Assembly (NCBI GenBank): GCA_029248405.1
Contig: JAQWJJ010000013.1
Coordinates: forward strand, 1 to 46,741
DNA length: 46,741 nucleotides
From: Flavobacteriaceae bacterium
GTDB taxonomy: Bacteria > Bacteroidota > Bacteroidia > Flavobacteriales > Flavobacteriaceae
Reading direction: 5' to 3'
Shown: positions 1 through 6,944 of the stretch, one piece after another
Layout of the letters: each line of letters opens with the position of its first letter
How positions within the stretch are numbered: the stretch's first letter is position 1
Notes under the pieces: model-generated
Told to the model about the DNA's origin: nothing
Seen by the model: the letters and a program-made list of their open reading frames with translations, nothing else
Databases searched by the model: none
Position numbers and translations under genes: made by a program

Positions 1-195
1 AAAAAACATTGAGTCTATCCGCTTTTTTTCTTTAATCTTTCAATATTCCATATACCAATAAATGACCATAGGCCTAATGCACCAAGACCAGTAGATAAAT
101 TAGCCAATTCAAAGTGCAATAGGTCTATGGTCATTTATTGGTATATGGAATATTGAAAGATTAAAGAAAAAAAGCTGATAGACTCAATGTTTTTT
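1..195. repeat. 82-bp-stem inverted repeat (giant hairpin)
   Basis: Bases 1-82 are the reverse complement of 114-195 with three mismatches (pairs 20/176, 72/124 and 77/119), leaving a 31-nt centre at 83-113. Base 1 pairs with base 195, so the left arm may continue outside the window. No open reading frame of note lies in it. As DNA it could form a cruciform; if transcribed it would give a long hairpin RNA. It could be a miniature inverted-repeat element, a recent inverted duplication, or an artefact of a contig end (chimeric fold-back read). The sequence alone does not decide. Confidence 0.9.
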
Positions 196-340
196 GATGT
201 TTTTATCCAGTAATTTAAAAAAGTGTCTCAAATGTCTGCCAAATATTTATAGTTGATACATCTTTGAAAGTTCTGTCAAGTATTGGAGAAAATAAAAATT
301 AAATTGTTGAGCAGTCGGGTAGAGCAGTAATAGCCAATAA

Positions 341-370
341 AAAAAGGCTTACATTTCTGTAAACCTTTTT
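341..370 (-). terminator. intrinsic terminator after the 404-778 gene
   Basis: On the minus strand a 13-bp stem (358-370 with 341-353, one G-U pair) with a 4-nt loop is followed by a U-rich tract. It lies about 35 bp beyond the stop codon of the minus-strand monooxygenase-like gene. Confidence 0.8.
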
Positions 371-401
371 GCTCCCCCTATTGTTCAAAGTTGCAGCACA
401 A
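371..401. repeat. 31-bp direct repeat, copy A
   Basis: This stretch, beginning GCTCCCCCT, matches 855-885 at 27 of 31 positions in the same orientation. Each copy sits directly to the right of a hairpin terminator (341-370 and 807-840). The two copies bracket the small monooxygenase-like gene at 404-778, so that gene looks like one module in a row. Their function is unknown. Confidence 0.75.
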
Positions 402-403
402 AA

Positions 404-778
404 TCAATCTTTTTTCGTCCTCCCAATAAGATTGGCATCAATTAGTTCAAGTGATTTAACCATGTCCTGAGAGCTATTTTTATACTTAAGAAAATGTGGC
501 GTTTTAATATGAGAAAGGTATGAGTCATAATTACGATAGATCTCAATTAATGTGAAGCGATGAGGGTTTTCTTTTTCATTGACCACTCTATACTCAAGTA
601 CCCCTTCTTCAAGTTTTACCGCGGTCTTCATCTGCTGGTTGAGTAATTCTGTGTATTGAGCTAAAGCGTCGGGCTCAATTTCAATTTTTACTAATCGAAC
701 AAAGAATTCGTCCGAGTCTTGGGCATGAACAGCATTCATAGTAGCTAATGCAATTAATAAGGATAGAAAAAATTTCAT
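404..778 (-). CDS. putative secreted antibiotic-biosynthesis-monooxygenase-fold protein
   Basis: A protein of 124 residues. The N-terminus (Met-Lys, then a hydrophobic run ending near Ala-Gln at 19-20) is a Sec signal peptide. The rest is one ferredoxin-like ABM domain of about 95 residues: a beta strand (FVRLVKIEIEP), a helix with a KLEEGVLEYRV turn, and a RFTLIEIYRNYDSYLSHIKTPHF segment whose 'E-x-Y-x-x-x-x-x-x-x-H-x-x-x-x-H-F' spacing is typical of this family. Members include quinol and heme-degrading monooxygenases, but many have no known substrate, and a secreted form makes heme degradation less certain. Its A+T-rich codons match the copper genes beyond it. It has its own terminator and is framed by direct repeats. 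Confidence 0.72.
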   Translation of the reverse strand: MKFFLSLLIALATMNAVHAQDSDEFFVRLVKIEIEPDALAQYTELLNQQMKTAVKLEEGVLEYRVVNEKENPHRFTLIEIYRNYDSYLSHIKTPHFLKYKNSSQDMVKSLELIDANLIGRTKKD

Positions 779-806
779 GCTTGGATTTTGATTTTCATAA
801 AAATAA

Positions 807-863
807 AAAAAACGGCTACACTATAATAGTATAACCGTTTTATCATTATAAGTAGCTCCCCCT
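807..863. repeat. copy of the tRNA-Asn terminator region (direct repeat, left copy)
   Basis: Bases 807-850 match 5255-5298, immediately downstream of tRNA-Asn, with one mismatch in 44. After a 1-nt indel, similarity continues into GCTCC(C/T)CCT, which in the right copy is the 3' end of the tRNA acceptor stem. Both copies can fold as the same terminator hairpin on the minus strand. Direct repeats of a tRNA 3' end and its downstream sequence are the usual footprint of site-specific integration, or of a local duplication. Confidence 0.85.
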
Positions 864-885
864 GTTATTCAAAGTTGAAACACAA
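855..885. repeat. 31-bp direct repeat, copy B
   Basis: The second copy of the 371-401 repeat (27/31 identical), directly abutting the repeated tRNA-Asn terminator. From here to 1021 I see no gene. Confidence 0.75.
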
Positions 886-1021
886 TTTCTTCTTTTGACG
901 ATCCACTCACCTTGGACGATACACAATTCTCTTTCCTCAAGAACACTTAAGTAACGAGTGTAAAACTTCCTTTAATTATGAAGGAAGTAGCTCGATAATC
1001 CCTGGGTTTCTAATTTGTGGT

Positions 1022-1150
1022 TAACAACGTGTTTGTATAAGCTTTGTTGCGTGGTTAAGCAGTAAAGTAAGTAAATAATTACTGACCAAGAAAGTCCGCG
1101 AGGACTTTCGTAAGTGAGCGATTACCAGCAATAAAGTTTATACGTTGTTG
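1022..1150. repeat. about 129-bp imperfect palindrome, attC-like or MITE-like
   Basis: Outer arms AACAACGT (1023-1030) and ACGTTGTT (1142-1149) are perfect complements. A second stem (about 1037-1050 with 1128-1140) follows with two mismatched or wobble pairs. A perfect 8-bp inner hairpin, GAAAGTCC-gcga-GGACTTTC, is at 1090-1109. The nested layout resembles integron attC sites, but the right end reads GTTGTGC and does not fit the GTTRRRY core exactly. It lies at the left edge of the copper gene block, and 779-1305 holds no gene. Confidence 0.65.
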
Positions 1151-1160
1151 TGCATAGTGC
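1147..1160 (+). repeat. 14-bp inverted repeat, left copy
   Basis: GTTGTGCATAGTGC here matches the reverse complement of 5033-5046 at 13 of 14 positions. The pair encloses the three copper genes and overlaps the end of the 1022-1150 palindrome. Confidence 0.6.
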
Positions 1161-1305
1161 TATTCACGTTCAGCTTGGTTTTCCGATGTTTAGTTTCAGT
1201 TCAAATTTGAGCATTGGCAAGACATACTCTTTTGCAATTTTTGGCTTTTGTTGTGGCTGAAGCGAATTGCAAATGTGTATGGCTTTGAGCGTTGGCGTTT
1301 CTTTC

Positions 1306-3528
1306 CTAATAGTTTAATGTTGCTCCAAATCCAATTCCCATATCGCTGTCATAATGTGTTGAAATTCCTAAATTCCGAGTTGCAATATATTTAAAACCAG
1401 TCATATATTCTTTGTCTGTATTTACCATAAAAGCCCATCTCAATCTTGGCGAAATTGGAATGTCCTCACGCATTAGTTGAAATCGCACATTTCCGTCTGT
1501 AAATACTTCTCCTTGTAATTTTACAAGCATAGGCAAAGTATATTCAGCTCCTAAACTTAAAACTGCTCTTTGGTCTTTAGTGTTTGTTTGTCCAAAAAGG
1601 TTTTTTTCAACTTCGTCATTTTGCTTTCTGTATCGCCAATCAAAACCAATAAATGGTATAAACCATTGGTTTTTTCCAATATATCTTCCAATATGTGTTT
1701 CCGTTTCATAACCGTGTCCATCGTGATAACCTAAACGCCATTCTGTGCCAAAACTCCAACGAGTGTTTTGTAACATTGCCATTCCATCGTTTCCGTTGGT
1801 TGCAAAGTCATTTTCTGCCATAAAATGAAATTGATTGCTTTCTGATTGTAATTTTTTATAAGCCCATTTTTTATTTGGTAAATATGGATTTTCAGATTGC
1901 TTTTCATAACTAAAAACTCGGTTCATACCAGCCATCATATGATATAAAATATGACAATGGAAAAACCAATCGCCTTCCGCATTTGCTAAAAATTCTATGG
2001 TGTCAGTTTCCATTGGCATAATGTCCAAAACGTTTTTAAGTGGTGCAAATTCTCCTTGACCATTTAAAACTCTAAAATCGTGTCCGTGAAGATGCATTGG
2101 ATGTCGCATCATCGAGCCATTGTAAAGCGTAATTCTTACGTTTTCGCCTTTTTTAATCAGGATTTTATCGGTTTCAGAAAGGATTTTATTATCCATACTC
2201 CAAACGTAACGATTCATATTTCCAGTCAATTCAAAACGCAATTCTCTAACAGGTGCATCTTTTGGCAATGTTGTTGGATTTGGTGCTTTCAACATTCCAT
2301 AATTTAGAGTTACAATGTCTGGTTTTACGTTTGTAGAATGATTGGAATGGTTAATTTTGTCGTCCATTTTCATTTCAGGATTTCCAGTAATTTCAGGATA
2401 CATAACCGTATTCATATCCATTTTTTGTAACGACATATCCATTCCCATATCGTCCATACTTCCGTCCATATTCATCATATCGTTCATCATTTTCATTCCT
2501 TCAAAATATTTCAGTTTTGGCATTCTACTTTTAAGTTGAATTTTGCCATTTCCTAAATAAATGGATGCCGATTTTGTTCGGTCTTCTGGTGTTGCCAAAA
2601 ATTCATAAGCAATATCTTCGTTAGGAATTGTAACCACAACATCATAAGTTTCAGAAACTCCAATAATTAATCTATCTACTTCTAAAGGTTCAACATCGTT
2701 TCCATCATTGGCAACAACTGTCATTTTTCCACCTGCGTAATTCAACCAGAAATATGAGGAAGCTCCACCATTTGAAATTCGTAAACGCACTTTTTCGCCT
2801 GCTTTAAATTGCGAAAGTTGACTTTCGTTTTTTCCGTTGATTAAAAATTTGTCATAATACACATCGCTAACGTCCATTGCTAACATACGTTTCATTTCAT
2901 TTCCTAATTTGGTTTTGAAATGCCCTGCTTTTATGGCTTCGGAATAACTTTGAACTGTTCCCTTTTTAATGGCAGACCAATCGTTTGCATTATGAAGCAT
3001 TCGATGAACATTTTCGGGTTTTATATCTGTCCATTCGCTCAAAATCATTGGAACTTCTGGCAAATCGTCAATTTCTTTTCTAAATGTTGGGTCGTCTTTT
3101 TTCTTCAATAAAACCAATGAGCCATACATTCCAATTTGCTCTTGTAAACCACTATGACTATGATACCAATGTGTACCACTTTGGATAATTGGAAAACGAT
3201 AGGTGAAAGTTTCGTTAGGTTCTATTGGCATTTGCGTTAAATATGGAACACCATCTTCTTTATTGGGAAGAAACAAACCGTGCCAATGCAAAGAAGTACT
3301 TTCTGTTAACTTATTGTGAACCACAATTTCGGCAATATCTCCTTCGGTAAAAGTTAATGTTGGCATTGGAATTTGTCCGTTTACTGCAATTGCTCGCTTT
3401 TCTTTTCCAGAAAAATTTACGATTGTATCGGTTATCGTTAAATCGTAACGAACAACATTTTGACCGAGAATGATATTAGTTGACAATATTCCGAGGAATA
3501 CTGCCAACCATTTTATGTATTTATTCAT
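1306..3528 (-). CDS. multicopper oxidase (CopA-like) with C-terminal barrel-like (CopB-like) domain
   Basis: A protein of 740 residues with a signal peptide (about 1-22). Three cupredoxin domains carry all four copper signatures: HWHG at 81-84, HWYHSHSG at 120-127, HPMHLHGHDF at 476-485 and HCHILYHMMAGM at 524-535. They supply the type 1, 2 and 3 ligands, so the enzyme should be active and would oxidise Cu(I) in the periplasm. A Met/His-rich stretch (about 345-397) probably binds copper. From about 585 to the C-terminus (ending GATLNY) the protein changes to alternating beta strands rich in aromatic residues, like an outer-membrane barrel or CopB-type domain. The gene is last in a minus-strand run, 5 bp after the HMA/DUF3347 gene. 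Laccase-type functions are possible, but the neighbours favour copper tolerance. Confidence 0.9.
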   Translation of the reverse strand: MNKYIKWLAVFLGILSTNIILGQNVVRYDLTITDTIVNFSGKEKRAIAVNGQIPMPTLTFTEGDIAEIVVHNKLTESTSLHWHGLFLPNKEDGVPYLTQMPIEPNETFTYRFPIIQSGTHWYHSHSGLQEQIGMYGSLVLLKKKDDPTFRKEIDDLPEVPMILSEWTDIKPENVHRMLHNANDWSAIKKGTVQSYSEAIKAGHFKTKLGNEMKRMLAMDVSDVYYDKFLINGKNESQLSQFKAGEKVRLRISNGGASSYFWLNYAGGKMTVVANDGNDVEPLEVDRLIIGVSETYDVVVTIPNEDIAYEFLATPEDRTKSASIYLGNGKIQLKSRMPKLKYFEGMKMMNDMMNMDGSMDDMGMDMSLQKMDMNTVMYPEITGNPEMKMDDKINHSNHSTNVKPDIVTLNYGMLKAPNPTTLPKDAPVRELRFELTGNMNRYVWSMDNKILSETDKILIKKGENVRITLYNGSMMRHPMHLHGHDFRVLNGQGEFAPLKNVLDIMPMETDTIEFLANAEGDWFFHCHILYHMMAGMNRVFSYEKQSENPYLPNKKWAYKKLQSESNQFHFMAENDFATNGNDGMAMLQNTRWSFGTEWRLGYHDGHGYETETHIGRYIGKNQWFIPFIGFDWRYRKQNDEVEKNLFGQTNTKDQRAVLSLGAEYTLPMLVKLQGEVFTDGNVRFQLMREDIPISPRLRWAFMVNTDKEYMTGFKYIATRNLGISTHYDSDMGIGFGATLNY

Positions 3529-3533
3529 TTGAT

Positions 3534-4400
3534 TTATTTCTTTATAGTTTCAACCGTTTTACCGCAACTCAACATCTGTGAACCATAATAAGGATTTTTA
3601 ATTGCATTTTCTTTACTTAACCAATTTGCTCCTTTTCCATCATTTGCCATTGGGCAAAATTGATAATAGGTTGGTGTATCTTGTTTTGAAATTTTCATTA
3701 CTTCGTAGATGTTTTTTGAAAGCGATGTAAAGTGGTCTCTTTGATGACTTACATCTTTAGTGTCTGCGATATGTTCAGCATCTTCTTTTAAGTTTTCCAA
3801 AACTTTCATCCAAGCCATATGAACTTCCATTGAAAGATTATTCATATTCACATTATTTATCTCTGTAAAAAGGGTCTTGGCACTTGTTGAAGCTGTTGTT
3901 CCATCGGTTTTAACCAATGCATCTTTAACTGCAAAATAACTATTGTAAACTGCTGAAAGTGGATTTGCATCTTGCATTTCATCCATTTTGTTTGAATGCA
4001 TAGAATGGTCATTTGTTGCCATTTCCATTTTTGGCTCTTCTGTTTTCGCAACTACTTGTTTTGCTCTTTCATACTGACAACAACTTGGTAGATTTGAATA
4101 AGTGTCGTTTGGTGCTAAAAAAGTATCGCTGTCGTAACCTACTAAAGCAATACGTTTTAATATTTCTTCTTTTGAAGTTTTCAAACTATCATAAGAAATG
4201 GTTGCCATTTTGGTTTCCTTATTCCAATCTACATTGGATTGGTTTTTCAAATTTCCAGCTTTTTCAATTGTGCTTTCACACATTCCACAATTACCGTAGA
4301 TTTTTACGATTTCTGTTTTTTGATTTTTTGTTTGTGCGTTGCACGATACGAATGATAACAATACAATGATTGCTACCAATATTTTTGATATTGATTTCAT
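3534..4400 (-). CDS. HMA-domain and DUF3347 copper-binding lipoprotein
   Basis: A protein of 288 residues. The N-terminus has a hydrophobic stretch and a lipobox-like FVSC, with Cys20 as the likely lipidated residue. Residues about 30-95 form a heavy-metal-associated domain with a GNCGMC motif (Cys38 and Cys41). A linker rich in Met and His (about 125-145) follows. The second half is a DUF3347-type domain, seen next to CusB-like and copper-efflux proteins; its end contains YQFCPMAND and a late SCGKT, with Cys and Met as possible ligands. It sits 5 bp upstream of the multicopper oxidase and is surely co-transcribed. A periplasmic copper-sequestering or copper-delivery role is inferred from domains and context. 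Confidence 0.85.
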   Translation of the reverse strand: MKSISKILVAIIVLLSFVSCNAQTKNQKTEIVKIYGNCGMCESTIEKAGNLKNQSNVDWNKETKMATISYDSLKTSKEEILKRIALVGYDSDTFLAPNDTYSNLPSCCQYERAKQVVAKTEEPKMEMATNDHSMHSNKMDEMQDANPLSAVYNSYFAVKDALVKTDGTTASTSAKTLFTEINNVNMNNLSMEVHMAWMKVLENLKEDAEHIADTKDVSHQRDHFTSLSKNIYEVMKISKQDTPTYYQFCPMANDGKGANWLSKENAIKNPYYGSQMLSCGKTVETIKK

Positions 4401-4437
4401 TTTATATTTTTTTAAATTGTTGTAAAAACTAAAGAAT

Positions 4438-4481
4438 ACAAGCCGTAGGCTTGTTTTCTAAAAGACAGACCTTTGGCTGTC
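4438..4481. terminator. two short hairpins between copper genes
   Basis: A perfect ACAAGCC/GGCTTGT hairpin (4438-4454, 3-nt loop) is followed by GACAG-a-CC/GGCTGTC (4464-4481, one bulge). They lie just downstream of the Cys-rich gene's stop (4492) and upstream of the HMA gene. There is only a weak U tract, so partial termination or mRNA-end protection is as likely as full termination. Confidence 0.5.
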
Positions 4482-4491
4482 AAAAAGGTTT

Positions 4492-4860
4492 TTAGCTTAT
4501 TTTTGGCAGTTGCCAAATGGAAAGATATACTGCTTTTGGTTTGTTTTGAACGTAAGTCCATTCGTTAACCAAAAGTTTAAAATTATTTGAGTTTGCTAAT
4601 TCAAAATCGTTAAATGAAACAGAAATGTTTACAACAATTGGGCAAAGACAAGAAGTGTTGTCACAAGCTCCACCACAACCATTATCGTCTTTGTCTCCAT
4701 TATCGCAACAGGATTTTTTTTCGGAATGGTCGTCTTGTTTTTCGCAAGATGTTTTTTCCGTTTTTTCTTTGTCAGAGGATTTTCCGCACGCAAATACTGT
4801 ACTGGTCGGAATGACCAATAACATGAAAAAGATGATTAATATTTGCGTTTTGTTTTTCAT
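4492..4860 (-). CDS. small secreted Cys-rich protein of the copper module
   Basis: A protein of 122 residues that I do not recognise as a named family. A signal peptide (about 1-24) is followed by a charged, Cys-rich middle (about residues 25-73) with CC, CGGAC and CLC pairs, about ten cysteines in all together with Asp, Lys and some His. The last 45 residues have few cysteines and look like a folded strand-rich tail (IVVNISVSFNDFELANS). The cysteine pairs suggest metal binding or disulphides in the periplasm. It is first in the minus-strand copper run, about 90 bp before the HMA gene with two hairpins between. A role in copper buffering is inferred only from composition and neighbours. Confidence 0.7.
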   Translation of the reverse strand: MKNKTQILIIFFMLLVIPTSTVFACGKSSDKEKTEKTSCEKQDDHSEKKSCCDNGDKDDNGCGGACDNTSCLCPIVVNISVSFNDFELANSNNFKLLVNEWTYVQNKPKAVYLSIWQLPKIS

Positions 4861-5032
4861 AAAATTCGGATTTAAAGATAATAAATTTTCAATTGGTTTC
4901 TATTTTTGTGCGTTAGAAGAAACAGCTCTTTTATTTTTTTTAGCTTTGGATTTTCGCATTGGCAAAAAAATAAATGTGATGTTTGATCGTTGGCGTTTTC
5001 AGTACTAAATTTAATGGTTTGCATGATTTTCC
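4861..5032. other. gene-free A+T-rich stretch
   Basis: Nothing protein-coding is supported between the Cys-rich gene and the tRNA-Asn terminator. The minus-strand sequence TATCTTTA about 20 bp before the start of the Cys-rich gene resembles the -7 box TAnnTTTG and may be its promoter. The rest of the gap to 5304 holds the inverted repeat, hairpin and terminator listed separately. Confidence 0.5.
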
Positions 5033-5046
5033 GCATTATGCACAAC
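5033..5046 (-). repeat. 14-bp inverted repeat, right copy
   Basis: The reverse complement of this stretch matches 1147-1160 at 13 of 14 positions. It closes off the copper module on the right. Confidence 0.6.
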
Positions 5047-5056
5047 TCCTTATATG

Positions 5057-5114
5057 GAGAACAAACCTCCTGTTTATAGGTCTATGTTTCCGGATAACAG
5101 GAACTTTTGTTCTC
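5057..5114. repeat. 58-bp hairpin palindrome
   Basis: GAGAACAAA (5057-5065) is complementary to TTTGTTCTC (5106-5114). Inside it, CCTGTTTAT (5069-5077) pairs with ATAACAGG (5094-5101) with one bulge. It lies just outside the right 14-bp inverted repeat, mirroring the palindrome outside the left one. It could act as a bidirectional terminator or as a recombination structure. Confidence 0.6.
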
Positions 5115-5254
5115 GTTTATCATTTTAATGCAACTATTATGAAAATGACGATAAAGAAACTTTAAACTTTTTCAATCCTTTTTTGGACTGGTCTTATATT
5201 CACTGGGAGATCTTCTTTTAATCTTTGAGGGTGTTTGACCGAGGTCTTTTAATT

Positions 5255-5289
5255 AAAAAACGGCTACACTATAAAAGTATAACCGTTTT
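5255..5289 (-). terminator. tRNA-Asn intrinsic terminator
   Basis: On the minus strand a 14-bp stem (5276-5289 with 5257-5270, two G-U pairs) and a 5-nt loop end in a U run (the A tract 5255-5260). It starts about 15 bp after the tRNA 3' end. Confidence 0.85.
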
Positions 5290-5312
5290 ATCATTATATG
5301 ACTGCTCCTCCT
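5255..5312. repeat. tRNA-Asn 3' end and terminator region (direct repeat, right copy)
   Basis: This is the presumed original copy of the repeat also found at 807-863: 43 of 44 bases match over 5255-5298, followed by the tRNA acceptor end. The unit between the copies (about 4.4 kb) holds the copper module. Confidence 0.8.
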
Positions 5313-5378
5313 CTTGGGCTCGAACCAAGGACCCTCTGATTAACAGTCAGATGCTCTAACCAACTGAGCTAAGGAGGA
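5305..5378 (-). tRNA. tRNA-Asn (anticodon GTT)
   Basis: The minus strand gives a complete cloverleaf of 74 nt. The acceptor stem TCCTCCT pairs with AGGAGGA, the discriminator base is G, the D arm has AGCTCAGTTGGTTAGAGC, the anticodon stem TCTGA/TCAGA encloses loop CTGTTAA with anticodon GTT, and the T arm has GGTTCGAGCC. CCA is not encoded. It marks the edge between the A+T-rich accessory block and the core genome. Confidence 0.97.
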
Positions 5379-5418
5379 ATTTATATTGCCTGTCGGTCTT
5401 TCGATCTAAAGGCGGGTG

Positions 5419-5450
5419 CAAATATAGATTTTTTTTTATCTGAGACAAAA
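5419..5450 (-). promoter_or_regulatory. tRNA-Asn promoter
   Basis: The minus strand shows TTTTG (5446-5450), a 19-bp spacer, then TATATTTG (5419-5426), an exact fit to the Bacteroidota TTTG/TAnnTTTG promoter. The tRNA begins about 40 bp downstream. Confidence 0.85.
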
Positions 5451-5466
5451 AACTCTATTTATTTTT

Positions 5467-6792
5467 TTAGCCAAAAATCCAACGATAAATATCGTTGCCA
5501 TTGGCAAACAGTACAAGAGAAATCAATAAGATAAAACCGAAGAGTTGGGCATACTCCATAAACTTGTCATTGGGCTTTCTGCCGGTCACCATCTCCCATA
5601 GTAAAAACATCACATGGCCACCATCAAGCGCAGGAATAGGAAGCACGTTCATAAAGGCCAAAATAATAGAGATCAGGGCAGTAGTTTGCCAAAAGCTCAA
5701 CCAATCCCATTGGCCCGGAAACATATTGCCTATGGCGCCAAAACCACCGACCTGAGTGGCCCCCTTGGCGGTAAAGACGTATTTGAATTGCTTGACATAG
5801 TCCGTCAAAATACCAATTCCATAAGCCACTCCTCCGGTCAAACTCTCACCCAACGAAAAGCTAATGTGCGTGCCGCGCTCCGACCAAGGCGAGCCAAAAT
5901 TATTGACTCCTAGTTGTCCGCTTTGTGATGTGGCGACCTGTAACGTGTCCATCCTGCCGCCACGGTCAAAAACCAATTCGTTCTCTGCGCCTGGAGTCTT
6001 GTCTACCTGGGCAATAAATTCATGCCAGTGGGCGACCTCCGTGCCATTGACAGCGACGATTTTATCGCCTTGAAGCAAGCCCGCATCAGCTGCTGGAAAC
6101 CCTGTAAGGACGGTGTCTATTGTGGTAGTGCGCATGTATTCAAAAGGCCTCAGCACATCTTGTTCGAACATGATGGGTCCGATTTGCTCCGGGAGCGTTA
6201 CCGTTTCGATGGTGCCGTCCTGATGACGGACCACTACGGTTTTGATGTCTCTCAAAAAGAGTTGTTTGTTGAGTTCATTTTGGTACGCAAAATCTTGGCC
6301 GTTGACTTTCAATACAATGTCGCCATCGGCAAATCCGTAAGCCTTAAAGGATTCATGTACCGCAAAACCTTCAGGCATGTCTTTTTCTGTAAGCACATCA
6401 CGTCCATAGAAAAACAAAATACAAATGTAAATGACAAAACCAACGATGATGTTGACCGTGACCCCCCCAAGCATGATGATCAAGCGCTGCCAAGTAGGCT
6501 TACTCCTGAATTCCCAAGGTTGTGGTGGGCCGGCCATTTGTTCTTTGTCCATGCTCTCGTCGATCATCCCCGCAATTTTGACATAGCCACCAAGGGGCAA
6601 CCAGCCAATACCATAGACGGTCTCACCAATTTTTTTCTTGAACAAAGAAAAGTTGACGTCAAAGAACAGATAGAATTTTTCAACCCGCGTCTTGAATAAT
6701 TTAGCAGGAATAAAGTGCCCTAATTCGTGCAAAACGATCAGGAAAGACAAGCTCATTAGGAGCTGTATGGCTTTGATGGCAAATGGACTCAT
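5467..6792 (-). CDS. rseP: RIP site-2 protease RseP
   Basis: A 441-residue inner-membrane zinc metalloprotease that cuts transmembrane substrates such as anti-sigma factors. The first membrane segment carries the zinc motif HELGH (22-26). The central part holds PDZ-like domains; the second (around TGFPAADAGLLQGDKIVAVNG) is clear. The second catalytic motif is NVLPIPALDGGH (about 382-393), with its Asp as third zinc ligand. A final membrane segment lies close to the C-terminus. Length and motif order are normal for the family. It stands alone on the minus strand, divergent from the SCO gene, with a TACTTTTG -7 box at 6816-6823. Confidence 0.95.
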   Translation of the reverse strand: MSPFAIKAIQLLMSLSFLIVLHELGHFIPAKLFKTRVEKFYLFFDVNFSLFKKKIGETVYGIGWLPLGGYVKIAGMIDESMDKEQMAGPPQPWEFRSKPTWQRLIIMLGGVTVNIIVGFVIYICILFFYGRDVLTEKDMPEGFAVHESFKAYGFADGDIVLKVNGQDFAYQNELNKQLFLRDIKTVVVRHQDGTIETVTLPEQIGPIMFEQDVLRPFEYMRTTTIDTVLTGFPAADAGLLQGDKIVAVNGTEVAHWHEFIAQVDKTPGAENELVFDRGGRMDTLQVATSQSGQLGVNNFGSPWSERGTHISFSLGESLTGGVAYGIGILTDYVKQFKYVFTAKGATQVGGFGAIGNMFPGQWDWLSFWQTTALISIILAFMNVLPIPALDGGHVMFLLWEMVTGRKPNDKFMEYAQLFGFILLISLVLFANGNDIYRWIFG

Positions 6793-6815
6793 GGTAGATC
6801 TAAAAATGTCAGGGA

Positions 6816-6823
6816 CAAAAGTA
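6816..6823 (-). promoter_or_regulatory. rseP -7 box (TACTTTTG)
   Basis: An exact TAnnTTTG match on the minus strand, 23 bp before the rseP start codon. No clear -33 TTG is seen at the usual spacing, only a T run. Confidence 0.6.
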
Positions 6824-6896
6824 AGGCATTAGGGCCCGTAAAAAAAATTATTCCCTTTGGCTCAATGCTGTATTAGTAAACTTTTAACGCTAAGGG

Positions 6897-6928
6897 TTGG
6901 ATGATGGCCCAAACGGGTATTACCTTTG
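6897..6928 (+). promoter_or_regulatory. promoter of the SCO-like gene
   Basis: TTG (6897-6899), a 21-bp spacer, then TACCTTTG (6921-6928). The box lies 16 bp before the ATG at 6945 and argues against an upstream TTG start at 6897, which would place the promoter inside the gene. Confidence 0.75.
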
Positions 6929-6944
6929 TCGCAAAGCAAATCAA

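Noticed and set aside
855..885. A decayed tRNA gene upstream of the 31-bp repeat
   Set aside because: Only the acceptor-end-like AGGGGGAGC matches tRNA-Asn. No T arm or anticodon arm can be drawn, so only the tRNA's downstream terminator region is repeated.
1022..1150. A confirmed integron attC site
   Set aside because: The core bases do not match GTTRRRY and no integrase or second attC site is seen, so it is listed only as attC-like.
6022..6699. 225-codon frame on the plus strand opposite rseP
   Set aside because: It is the antisense of a well-supported rseP, with no domain and no promoter.
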